Assembly (NCBI GenBank): GCA_037139195.1
Contig: JBAXGW010000016.1
Span: forward strand, 1 to 64,000
Reading direction: 5' to 3'
DNA length: 64,000 nt
From: JBAXGW01 sp037139195
GTDB lineage: Bacteria > Bacteroidota > Bacteroidia > Bacteroidales > JAHJDW01
The notes below the pieces were generated by a model that ran no database searches, had not been told where the DNA came from, and was given only the letters and a program-made list of their open reading frames with translations. The position numbers and the translations under genes are program-made. Shown in pieces: positions 1-9,400 of the stretch; positions within the stretch are counted from its first letter, which is position 1; every line of letters begins with the position of its first letter.

Positions 1-29
1 GCTGCCGTCAGGTCATCCGTATGGTGTTA

Positions 30-49
30 CCCTGAGCGAAGTCGAAGGG
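30..49. repeat. REP-like dispersed motif, copy a
   Basis: Imperfect palindromic core reading CCCTGAGCGAAGTCGAAGGG. The same GCTCAG/CTTCGAC theme recurs in intergenic DNA near 15.67, 24.64, 44.34, 53.97 and 61.67 kb. It lies just downstream of the minus-strand gene ending at 95. The flanking CACCTTGCACCCTTTAC-type tract is a degenerate short repeat. No function can be assigned from sequence. Confidence 0.6.
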
Positions 50-94
50 CACCCTTTGCCCTGAACCTTTTACCGTGCACCTTGCACCCTTTAC

Positions 95-1366
95 TTATTT
101 CCGTTCACCCTCCACCAAGTTCACACTTCCCGTCTTCGTTTCCACGCTTCCATCTTCGTAGCTCACAGTTATTACATAAAAATACGTTCCGCTGCTGCAC
201 GTAGTGCCATCTTTGGTTTTGCCGTTCCAGTAGCCATCAGTTTTGTTCCAGCTATATATTTTGTTGCCCCAGCGGTTTATTATTTGGGCATCAAGGCTTT
301 TAAAGTTGCTCTCTTTTGGGCGAAACACATCGTTTACGCCATCGGCATTAGGTGTGAAGGCATTGGGCAAAGTAATGCTTTTTATTATAGGCTCAATAGG
401 CTTTATGGTATCGCAATTTTTTATTGTTATATAGGTGGTATCGTAGCTAGTTTCGGTTTTAAAGTTTATGGTTTTAAGCACATAATAAGTATTTTGTGTG
501 GGGCTAGCCCAATAATAAGCATTGGTATCTACAAGAGCACCTTGCTCATTGTACCAAGCGTATTTAATATCAGTATAATTATATATGCCAAGCCTTACGC
601 TATCGTTTGGGCATATACTAGTATCATTGCCCGAGTGGGCTTGCATGGCATCGCAATCATATAAGTACACATCATCAACATAGTAGTTAGCTGTTTTATA
701 ATACATTGGTACAGTTCCAATATCAGGCATTGTATCAATTGTTATCAGATTATATGGGCTAAATGTACCCATAAACATATATTTTTCGTTTCCAGTAGCA
801 GTTATGCTGCCAGCAATTTTAACCCAATTAGCCGTATCTTTTATTACGCCATTAGGATTGGTAAAATAGGGAACAAGAGGAAGGTTAGAAACATTATATT
901 GATAATAAATAGAATCATCGGAAAAAGAAACTTGCAATTTATCAATGGCAGCCCTGCTCGAATCATTTAGCTGAACATAAAATTCTATGCAATATGTTTT
1001 GTTTTGTATTAAAGTGCTTTTTAATTTTGTTGCAACCATCTCTTTCCCATATTGACCTGCAACTGAACCAAGAGCTAAATAATCTATATTTAAATAAGAT
1101 GAACCCGAACGCGGAACGCAATAACCACCAAAATTATAAGGCGTTTGATGAAAAGTTAGAATTGGATTGATTGGATCGATTTGAACACATGGATTGCAAT
1201 AATCAGGACTCCCAAAAGCTACAGGACAATACCAGGAAATGGCATTGCCACATACACCCCCCGAGCAGTCATACGAAGGTATTTCAAAATCAGAGTATTG
1301 AATTAAATTTTGAGCAACAATAAATGTTGTATAAAAGAATGATAAAAAGGTTAATATTCTTTTCAT
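95..1366 (-). CDS. Secreted protein with type B T9SS sorting domain (CHU_C)
   Basis: A 423-residue exported protein. Residues 1-19 form a hydrophobic signal peptide ending near VAQ. Residues ~22-240 look like a jelly-roll/lectin-like domain (starts IQYSDFE, ends with VDDVYLYDC), which is an inference from layout. A short Ig-like stretch follows. Residues ~330-420 are a gliding-motility-associated CHU_C domain, recognisable by the LPNAFTPNADGVNDVF start and the INRWGN motif. Proteins with this domain are exported through the T9SS and usually need a PorP/SprF-family partner; the one in this window is 53 kb away. The gene lies 53 bp downstream of another secreted protein gene, with a terminator between them. 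The ligand or function of the N-terminal domain is unknown. Confidence 0.85.
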   Translation of the reverse strand: MKRILTFLSFFYTTFIVAQNLIQYSDFEIPSYDCSGGVCGNAISWYCPVAFGSPDYCNPCVQIDPINPILTFHQTPYNFGGYCVPRSGSSYLNIDYLALGSVAGQYGKEMVATKLKSTLIQNKTYCIEFYVQLNDSSRAAIDKLQVSFSDDSIYYQYNVSNLPLVPYFTNPNGVIKDTANWVKIAGSITATGNEKYMFMGTFSPYNLITIDTMPDIGTVPMYYKTANYYVDDVYLYDCDAMQAHSGNDTSICPNDSVRLGIYNYTDIKYAWYNEQGALVDTNAYYWASPTQNTYYVLKTINFKTETSYDTTYITIKNCDTIKPIEPIIKSITLPNAFTPNADGVNDVFRPKESNFKSLDAQIINRWGNKIYSWNKTDGYWNGKTKDGTTCSSGTYFYVITVSYEDGSVETKTGSVNLVEGERK

Positions 1367-1380
1367 GTTTTAATAAAAAT

Positions 1381-1405
1381 GAGATAGCTACTGTGTAGCT
1401 ATCTC
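1381..1405 (-). terminator. Hairpin terminator of the 1419-5309 gene
   Basis: Perfect 11-bp stem GAGATAGCTAC/GTAGCTATCTC with a 3-nt loop. Read on the minus strand it is followed by ATTTTTATTAAAA, giving a U-rich tail. It sits directly after the stop of the 1296-residue gene and before the next start. Confidence 0.75.
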
Positions 1406-1418
1406 TTTCTGGTTTAAA

Positions 1419-4400
1419 TTATTTGCTTATATTAATACGATTCGAATATAAAATTGCAGAATTGGAGCGTATACAAATATGATACATTCCACTAGTTAAT
1501 CCCGATATATCCAATATGTTTGAATTTTCACTGCTGCCCAACGATTGTTGCATTACTTCTTTGGCATTAATGTCAAAGATAATTACTGTTATTTCTTCGC
1601 TTGGACGCTCATCAAAATCGATATTTAGAATATCAGAGGCAGGATTTGGATAAATATTTACCGCAAATGCAGCTTCTGCTTCTTGCTGTATTGGGGCTAT
1701 ATTTATTCCCTTGTTCATTGTTTTTAATTGAGAATTAAATTCTACCGCTTCGCATGGGTTTTGGTAGGTGGTGGCATCGCCATTGGCAAACAATAATGCT
1801 CGGGCTTCGTACACTGCTGCACCATATTCAAATGGGCATTGCATAGCTAAGTCAATTAGCGTTTGTTTGTCGCTTTGGCTATTTACAATTATATTGTTTT
1901 GCATGGCACCAATCAAAATAGCATTTATGTTTTTGCTAGCCAATTCGGGTTTATTGCTTGGTACAATGCTATTGTTTTGTACCTGTGCAGCATTATAATT
2001 ACCTGCTTTTATTTTTTCCTTCACCTGATAAGCTTCTTTTACATTTTTATTTGTCGTAGCCGTTTCAAATGTACTAATGTTTGCATTGCTAGCACTCAAA
2101 GTTCCAGTTTTCAATCCTTCATATACCGCAGCTTTGCTTATTGCTTTGCTTTCTACATTATATTCGGGAAATGCAATTGTTCCGCTAAGCAAGGATGTGT
2201 TTTGGTTTGCAGCCATAGCTCCCATTGGCACCGGTGCAAGAGCACACATAAAAAAGGTACTAAGCTGTGTACTCATGATCGTAATAATAGGAGTAGGATT
2301 TCCAACATCATTATATCCTAAGTTTAATAACGGTCTGTAAGGCAAACCCGTTGCATTCTTGCGGTAATAAATTTTTGATTGTAAACCATCAGAATTATAA
2401 GCAAAAGTATGAGCTTGCATAACGCCCAAATTATCGTTCCATTGGTTATCATAAGTGTTGCTGGCATCTCCTTGTGGTCCTATTACGCAACTATTATCAA
2501 GCATTAAACCCAATGTACTGTTGTTCATTTTGTTTAAAATTAACGAACTGCTTGGCATAGAACCAGAGCATCTTATAGAAACGCCGCAGTTTTCCATACT
2601 ATTACAACTAAGTTTGGCAGTACTACTAAGCGACATGCTTATGCCTTCGTTGCGAGTATTTAAATACGATTGAGAAGCACCGTAAACAACAGTGTTGCCA
2701 TAAATCATTGTATTTGTCGATGAGCTAACTATAATTCCTTTAGAATAAAGGGATGGATATTGATTGTCAGATTCTCTAACAGTAATAGGATTCCATTTAA
2801 CAGTAGCATTGTTGCATGTAGTTAGGTCAATTCCTTTCACATATCCATTAATAGTATTTTGCTGAATAACCACCGGTGTTCCTGAAGTTTGCATTGCAGT
2901 AATTGCAGTGCCTCTGCGTGATGCATTTTGCAAGCTAAAGCTGTTTTCAAGTATTCTTAATTCTTTGCCACCTCCCACTGCTATAGCATTTTCGCATTCG
3001 TCAAAGTAATTTTTCTTAAAGCTAGTAGATGAGTTGGTTCCTCCAATAATAGTTCTAGAAGGGCTTGTAGTTCCTACATTGCCTAAAACATAAATAGATA
3101 CACCTGATATATTTAATTCATTTGGATACGTAACAGGATTTACAAACAACATATTCTGAAACTTATTATTATAAACACGAATATACGAATTTAAACTAGC
3201 AATACCACAATCTAAATTATCAAAAGTATTAAATTGTGTTGAAGTAACTGAATCACCCACAAAAGCATATTTAATATTGCTAAAATAAATACCAACTTTT
3301 GAACGTTGATTTTGATATGGAAGTTTCATTAAAGCCGCATTACTGCATTTAAATGTATTCTGTTTAACAATAAAAGTACCAAAATTAGCACTATTGTCCT
3401 TTACTGTCATCGAGTAGTAATTTCTGTCAAATGTCGTATTTATTACACTTAGCTTACCTCCATTTGCAGAAACTATAGCATTTTTGGCATCGTAAATACA
3501 TGTGCCTCCAATTATATTTAGCGTCGATGTAGCATTGCTAACATATATACCATCCCACATATATGCAGAACATGCCTGCAAATTACAACGAGTAATTGTA
3601 AGTGTTTTATATGAATTAACAACTATTTTTGCATTTTTGCCAAAATATATATTAGCTATGTTAAAGGTTACATTTCCATTTATAGTTAATACACCATTAA
3701 CTACATAGTTCCCTGTATAAGGAGTAGTAGATGTAAGTGTTGCATTATTCAACATTGTCATATTTGGCTTAGAACAACATTGATACATGTTAATTGTTTT
3801 CTCAGCAGTACATCCATTGTTCGAGGCTATAACGCGTATTACTCCATCTTCGTTTGTTCCAATATTTCCCCAAATAATATTTGTATTTTCAGTTGCTGGG
3901 TAGGGTCCAAAAATTGCGCCATTTGAACATTCAAATTGCCACGTATAATTATAGTTGGCATTATAAGGATTTATTGTTAGAATGGTTGTTTCACAAGAAG
4001 TATTATTGTTTGTGGTAATACTGAAAGTTGGTGGGTTTGTTATACTTATAGCAATCACCTCGGAGTCAGAACACCCAATTGCATCAGTAGCAGTAACAGT
4101 GTACGTTGTATTTTCTTTCGGCGATATAGAAATAGCTTGAGTATTTTCTCCTGTATTCCATATATACGAATTATATGAAGCACAAACATTATTTTCTGCA
4201 CTTATAAGCTGAGTAGCTCCAGAACATATTGATGCAGGAGCAATTGGAATAATTTCATCACTAATTGGAACTAAGCTTATATTGTCTATTGTTATTCCAG
4301 TTTGGGCTGCCTGGTTTGCTATTTGTCTTGGCAAAATGCAAATGCGACTGTAATCATCATTGCTAGTAACTGTGCCTGAATAATGTTGAAATGAACCAGC

Positions 4401-5309
4401 TGAAGTTGGTTGAATGGTGATTTTTTGTCCACTTACATCAAGGCACGGACCCCCTGAAAACGGACAATAATCTTGTCCCCATCCTGTCCAATAACCAGGA
4501 CTGTTAACCCACCAAGCAGCAACACCCAACCATGTTAATTGGTTTGTCAACCAAATATCTAAATTCACATCCGTTTTGGTAACTTTATAATCAAACGACA
4601 AGGTGTAACTACACAGTTTTTTTGTTTTTTCTCTTAATTTTTGCTGAACACCTTCGCCTTGATCTGAATTCGATTTTTTCCATGTCCACATATAGACACC
4701 AAAATTGGAATTACCTGGTTGCATTTGAGGTGTTCCTAATGCAGTTTGCCATGAGCCTATTCTGTCATAGTAAAAAGGTGAATATGGCCAGTAAAGTTCT
4801 GTTGTAAAATCTAAATAAGAATTAAAATCTCCATTATAAACTAAATCACAACTTTTTATAGACCCATCCCATAGGTTTGCCCCAAAAATAGATAATTGAA
4901 AGGCAGAACTTGAAACGTTCTTTCTTGTACAACAAATATATATATTGTCATTAATATTAATGTTTGAATCCAATTTTATAATTATAGAATCCTTGCATGT
5001 TACTGTTTTAAATAGATTGCTAGTGTTTCCATTATAAAATTTTATGTTATCAATATCAACAATATTTGATGGAAATAAAAAAGAATAAAATAGATGATTA
5101 GTAGTGGCAGTTGTTTTAAACCAAATTTCATTACTTTGGTTAAAATTATACGTCTGATAAACAAAGCCTGTTGTTGAAGGTGTTACAATTATAGGATTTG
5201 TAGGACTTTGCCCATAGGCAAATTGTGTTGCTATTACTACACAAAGTAATAATGTTGTTTTTAGCCATTTTTGTGGCATGGAAAGTTTCCTTGTCAATGT
5301 TTGTTTCAT
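1419..5309 (-). CDS. Secreted right-handed beta-helix protein, type A T9SS sorting domain
   Basis: A 1296-residue surface or secreted protein. An N-terminal signal peptide spans residues ~1-34 (start at 5309; an in-frame ATG at 5279 also works). An N-terminal region with many Trp and Cys resembles carbohydrate-binding or adhesion modules. An Ig-like segment with NTTYTVTATDAIGCSDS lies at ~375-430. Residues ~520-1000 contain repeated short beta-strand units typical of parallel beta-helix proteins (GIYVSNATSTLNIIGG, GIDLTTCNNATVKWN). The last ~80 residues are a Por-type sorting domain (VNIYPNPASDILNIDF, then SGMYHI). Beta-helix proteins of this kind often bind or cleave polysaccharides, but no catalytic residues are recognised, so substrate is not assigned. 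Confidence 0.85.
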   Translation of the reverse strand: MKQTLTRKLSMPQKWLKTTLLLCVVIATQFAYGQSPTNPIIVTPSTTGFVYQTYNFNQSNEIWFKTTATTNHLFYSFLFPSNIVDIDNIKFYNGNTSNLFKTVTCKDSIIIKLDSNININDNIYICCTRKNVSSSAFQLSIFGANLWDGSIKSCDLVYNGDFNSYLDFTTELYWPYSPFYYDRIGSWQTALGTPQMQPGNSNFGVYMWTWKKSNSDQGEGVQQKLREKTKKLCSYTLSFDYKVTKTDVNLDIWLTNQLTWLGVAAWWVNSPGYWTGWGQDYCPFSGGPCLDVSGQKITIQPTSAGSFQHYSGTVTSNDDYSRICILPRQIANQAAQTGITIDNISLVPISDEIIPIAPASICSGATQLISAENNVCASYNSYIWNTGENTQAISISPKENTTYTVTATDAIGCSDSEVIAISITNPPTFSITTNNNTSCETTILTINPYNANYNYTWQFECSNGAIFGPYPATENTNIIWGNIGTNEDGVIRVIASNNGCTAEKTINMYQCCSKPNMTMLNNATLTSTTPYTGNYVVNGVLTINGNVTFNIANIYFGKNAKIVVNSYKTLTITRCNLQACSAYMWDGIYVSNATSTLNIIGGTCIYDAKNAIVSANGGKLSVINTTFDRNYYSMTVKDNSANFGTFIVKQNTFKCSNAALMKLPYQNQRSKVGIYFSNIKYAFVGDSVTSTQFNTFDNLDCGIASLNSYIRVYNNKFQNMLFVNPVTYPNELNISGVSIYVLGNVGTTSPSRTIIGGTNSSTSFKKNYFDECENAIAVGGGKELRILENSFSLQNASRRGTAITAMQTSGTPVVIQQNTINGYVKGIDLTTCNNATVKWNPITVRESDNQYPSLYSKGIIVSSSTNTMIYGNTVVYGASQSYLNTRNEGISMSLSSTAKLSCNSMENCGVSIRCSGSMPSSSLILNKMNNSTLGLMLDNSCVIGPQGDASNTYDNQWNDNLGVMQAHTFAYNSDGLQSKIYYRKNATGLPYRPLLNLGYNDVGNPTPIITIMSTQLSTFFMCALAPVPMGAMAANQNTSLLSGTIAFPEYNVESKAISKAAVYEGLKTGTLSASNANISTFETATTNKNVKEAYQVKEKIKAGNYNAAQVQNNSIVPSNKPELASKNINAILIGAMQNNIIVNSQSDKQTLIDLAMQCPFEYGAAVYEARALLFANGDATTYQNPCEAVEFNSQLKTMNKGINIAPIQQEAEAAFAVNIYPNPASDILNIDFDERPSEEITVIIFDINAKEVMQQSLGSSENSNILDISGLTSGMYHICIRSNSAILYSNRINISK

Positions 5310-5399
5310 AAGTGGTAGATTATTTATTCCACCTAGTCCCCAAGCAGAGATTAATATTAGGTTAGAGATAAAAAAAGACGTGGGACTATAACTATATTC
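5310..5399. other. AT-rich leader region, no gene seen
   Basis: This stretch is probably the 5' leader and promoter region of the minus-strand gene starting at 5309. No clear promoter match was found. Confidence 0.4.
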
Positions 5400-5512
5400 G
5401 CAATAGAGGCACTGGTATACCTATGACGACAAATAAGTTACGCCCACGCCGTAGCGCGAGCGTTCTACTTACCTATTCCTATCGTCATTGAAAGTTACCA
5501 GTTTTCTATTGC
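5400..5512. repeat. Imperfect ~113-bp palindrome (MITE-like or structured RNA)
   Basis: The ends are inverted: GCAATAGA...ACTGGTA at 5400-5417 pairs with TACCAGT...TATTGC at 5496-5512. Further in, ATGACGA (5423-5429) pairs with TCGTCAT (5482-5488), and the AAGTTACGC / GCGTTCTACTT region forms an inner stem. The GC-rich loop (CGCCGTAGCGCGAGCG) contrasts with the surrounding AT-rich DNA. It lies ~90 bp upstream of the gene starting at 5309. It could be a miniature inverted-repeat element or a leader structure; no target-site duplication is obvious. Confidence 0.45.
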
Positions 5513-5707
5513 AGGAATAAAAGCTAAACGCTTTTCATTTTTTTAATAAAACACTTAATTCATCTTCTTAAAGAATATAAATCAAGCATATAAAGAACTC
5601 TTTGTATTATCAGGGGGCATGCAAATATAGAAATTATTTTATAAAACAAGAGAAATAATAAATTATTTTTGAAAAAAATATATTAAGCGTGTTTATTAGT
5701 ATCAATA

Positions 5708-6059
5708 ATGAATACTTTTGCCTCCAAGATGAAAATAATTGTTTCTGAGAAGAGTTCTTTTTCTCCTAAGATAGATATAATTGCTCCTAAGATTGATATA
5801 ATTACCTCCATGATTGACAATAATTGCTCCTATGATTGATATAATCACACCTAAGATGCATATTATTACTTCCAAGATGAATATAATTGCCTCCAAGATG
5901 CATATAATCGTGCCTTAGAGGAAAATAATTGCTCCCAAGATGCATATAATTGCAGCTAAGACGTGTGCTTTTGCTCCTAAGATTGATATAATTGTGCCTA
6001 AGATGAAATTAATTGCCTCCAAGACGAATACATTTATACCTAAGATATGTATATAATTG
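5708..6059 (+). pseudogene. Decayed heptad-repeat ORF built of sixteen 21-bp units
   Basis: From 5721 to 6059 the DNA is a degenerate tandem array with unit close to CTCCTAAGATTGATATAATTG. Nearly all units are exactly 21 bp (7 codons). Read on the plus strand from ATG 5708, the translation is a heptad series of the form (P/S)-K-(M/I)-x-I-I-(A/V/T). The frame is broken by one extra base in the 22-bp unit 5805-5826 and continues in the next frame to ~6057 with one in-frame stop (TAG ~5913). Conservation of a PKMxII-type heptad across sixteen units suggests a former repeat peptide rather than random satellite DNA. The reverse-strand ORF over the same DNA is a shadow. Confidence 0.5.
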
Positions 6060-6454
6060 TTTCAAAGTCATATTATGGCTCGCCACTTTCTGAGATTTTA
6101 GACTTGCACACAGAAATTACTCAACAATCATAATATTAACAAAACTAACCCAACAATTTACCCCAAAATTGCATTATTTCAAACAAAAAAAATAAAATGC
6201 ACATAATAAAGCAACCCAATTTACAACAAACTCATTTCATTTTACTTAGACTAATAAATCAACTAATTTTTGCACAATAAAATCAAAATATTACGTCCCA
6301 AAACATATCCATTTATCACAGATTTTGTAGTTCACCACTAATACCATTCACTGACCCCTCTTTTTTGAACAACTCTGCGTCTTTATTTAAATTTGTGGTT
6401 AGACATTCATAGCATTAAATGTTGTTTTTGCAAAACCACCTAAACAAAAAAATC
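6060..6454. other. AT-rich intergenic region
   Basis: About 395 bp of low-complexity AT-rich DNA upstream of the large adhesin gene. It presumably holds that gene's promoter. I see no gene, RNA or clear repeat beyond the end of the 21-bp array. Confidence 0.5.
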
Positions 6455-9400
6455 ATGAAAAAATTACTTATTATTATCTTCGTTTTATTTAGCACAATAA
6501 AACTATTTGCTCAAGACAAGGGAACATGCACTGCACCTTACGCTACACTAACAGCTTATGCTGATTTTGCAACAGCAGATGCAACAGCAAATTATCAAAA
6601 CCAAATGACATCTTGGTCGCCAGATGCAACTGGAACAATAAACACTTTTGCAAAAATAAATTCGGGTCCTAGCGGTAAAATAGGAATTGATTTATCGCAT
6701 AACGTAGGTGCAGGAGCAGCTGACCCTAATTGCGTAGGCAATGCACAACGTGAAGTTAAATTATTTTTAGCAAGTGATGGTGCATGTAACTGGGCAAGTG
6801 GAATTCCTCTTTCAGCAGCCGATGTAAATGCTTCTGCAACTGTAACATGGTCGAATCCTGAATTTTATAATTTAACCCCAAATACTGATTATATTGTTCA
6901 GGTTAGAACCATAATACCAACTACAGGTGGTTGTGCTGTTCAAAATCAATATTTAACTTATTATCAAATTATAGACCCTGTTAATTGCACCACCTGTGCA
7001 GCCCCTTCTTGTGATGTGAAAGATATTACAGCTACAGATGTAGTAACTGCCAGAGCTAATATCTCGCCAGTATTAAACGCACTTACTAGCAGTTTATATA
7101 GTAATTCAACACTAATACCTGGAGGCGCTTCAATTACTGTATGCGTACCAGTAACTGTTCCTACAGGATCAACCGTGTTGGGGTTTAAACAAAACACAAG
7201 AGCCACTGCTGGTTGTGTTGTTGCGGCAAATCTTACCATTTCATATCAGCTTACCTTGGCTTCATCTTGCTCTACTCCAATTGCTCCTAATAGCACAAAT
7301 GCTGACAATGTTGGTAGCGGCTTTAATCCAGAATGGAACAATTTAGCACCTGGCAACTATGTATTATGTTATACGATGGCTGCAAAAACTTCTATGTCTT
7401 GTACTTCTATCGATTTTTTCTCTTTGGGATATTATAATGTTATACCTCCTTGTACACAACCTGTAATATCATCACAACCTAGCGCACAAACTAAATGCAA
7501 TGGAGAAGCTGCTAGTTTTTCGGTTACAGCAACTGGCGGAAATGGTTACCAATGGCAAGTAAGCACTGACAATGGTGCTACTTGGACTAATGTAACTGGT
7601 GCAATTTATTCTGGGGCAACAACTTCTACATTAGCAATTAGTGCTGTTATTTCTTCCATGAATACATATAAATATCGTTGCGTTATTAGCGAAAGTGTTG
7701 GCTCATGTCCTAACACTTCAAATGCAGCTTTATTAACCGTAAATTCTGGTGTAGCTCCAACATACACTATAAATAAAACCGATGCAACCTGTGGACAAAG
7801 CAATGGATCAATAAGCATAACTGGACTCTCAGCCGGTGCTACTTTAAATTGGACTAGCGGTCCTGCTGGTGCAACAACTCAGGCTTCACTTGCAAGTGTT
7901 CCTGTTGGAACTTATACAGTTAATATAACATCGCCTTCAACTGCTGGTGGAACCACAACAAGTACTTTATTTACAGAAGATTGGGAAACAGGTGGTACAG
8001 CATGGACTATTGATAATACTGGGGGTTCAAATATTTTTGTGATAAACAATGCTTATCTTGGCGGAACGTGTGTGTCAGGTGCCGGAAATTTTACTGTGCC
8101 AGATGTCCCAAATCAAAGTGCAGCAATTACAACAGCAGTTCAAAGCAACTATCTTCATATAAAGGCAACAACAACTACAGGTGCAACTTGTACTGCTGCA
8201 TCAACTAATTTTATTCCTTTGTGTGCAAATTTCGATGCACAAACATCCGATCAGAAAGTAACTATGAACGGTGTTGTTAATACTACTGGCTACACAAATA
8301 TAATTATTAGTTTTTATTGGTTAGCAAAAGGTGATGCTTCGGGAAATGACTATGGAGCAATAGAATATTCAACAAACAATGGCACAACCTGGACTCAAGC
8401 AGGTGCAAAGCTTAATTTAAGTGGAACAAATTGGCAAACATCTACTAGAACGGTTGCCGCATGGGCAAATATTCCAAATTTAAAATTTAGAATACGTTGG
8501 ATAAATAATGCAACATCTACGCCAGATCCACCATTAGCTATCGACCATATTGTTGTTACAGGCGATCAAACTGCTCCAGCTTCTTGCGGAAATACAGTTC
8601 AAGAAACCATAACCATTGCAACTACTAATGCACCTTTAGCTCCAACAACAACTCCTGTAAATTATTGCATTGGAGATGCTGCAACAGCATTAACAGCATC
8701 TGGAACTAACTTATTATGGTACAATGTAGCTACTGGTGGGACAGCTATACCTACACCAACTCCTAGTACCACAGCAGCAGGAGTTACTACCTACTATGTA
8801 TCACAGAGCGTTTCTGGTTGCGAGGGTCCTCGTGCTCCATTAGCTGTTACAGTTACAGCTTGTTGTGTTCTTCCAACTGCAACTGCAGTAGCAGACTTTA
8901 CTATTAGTTGTTCTTCATTCCCAACAGGAAAAACAATTGGCGACCCTAATGCTACTACAACCAATGTTACCTACAAATGGACTCCAGCAACAGGTCTAGA
9001 CAATGATGCAATTGCAAACCCATTGGCAAACCCAACAACTACTACTGTTTATACATTGGTAGCAACAGCAAGTACTGGAACAGACTGTACAGCAGCTGCT
9101 TCGGTTACGGTTACGATTAATAAAACCATTCCAGCAGTCAATGCAGGAAGCGATATAACGATAAATTGTTTATCTCCATTATCTGGAGTTCAAATTGGAG
9201 CTACAGCAGTTAGTGGTGTAACCTGTTCATGGTCTCCAACAACAGGACTTGACAATGCTACGTTGTCAAATCCAACTGCTAATCCAAGTACTACTACGCC
9301 TTATATATTAACTACTACTAATACAGCAAATGGCTGTACCGCAAGTGCACCAATAACTGTTACTGTAGATAAAACTCCTCCAGTAGCCGAAGCTGGTGGC

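Noticed and set aside
5702..5896. Minus-strand ORF over the 21-bp repeat array
   Set aside because: It is the reverse reading of the tandem repeat. The plus-strand frame is the one with the conserved heptad pattern.
5721..6059. Possible CRISPR array
   Set aside because: The units are continuous tandem repeats with no unique spacers of constant length, and no cas genes are present.
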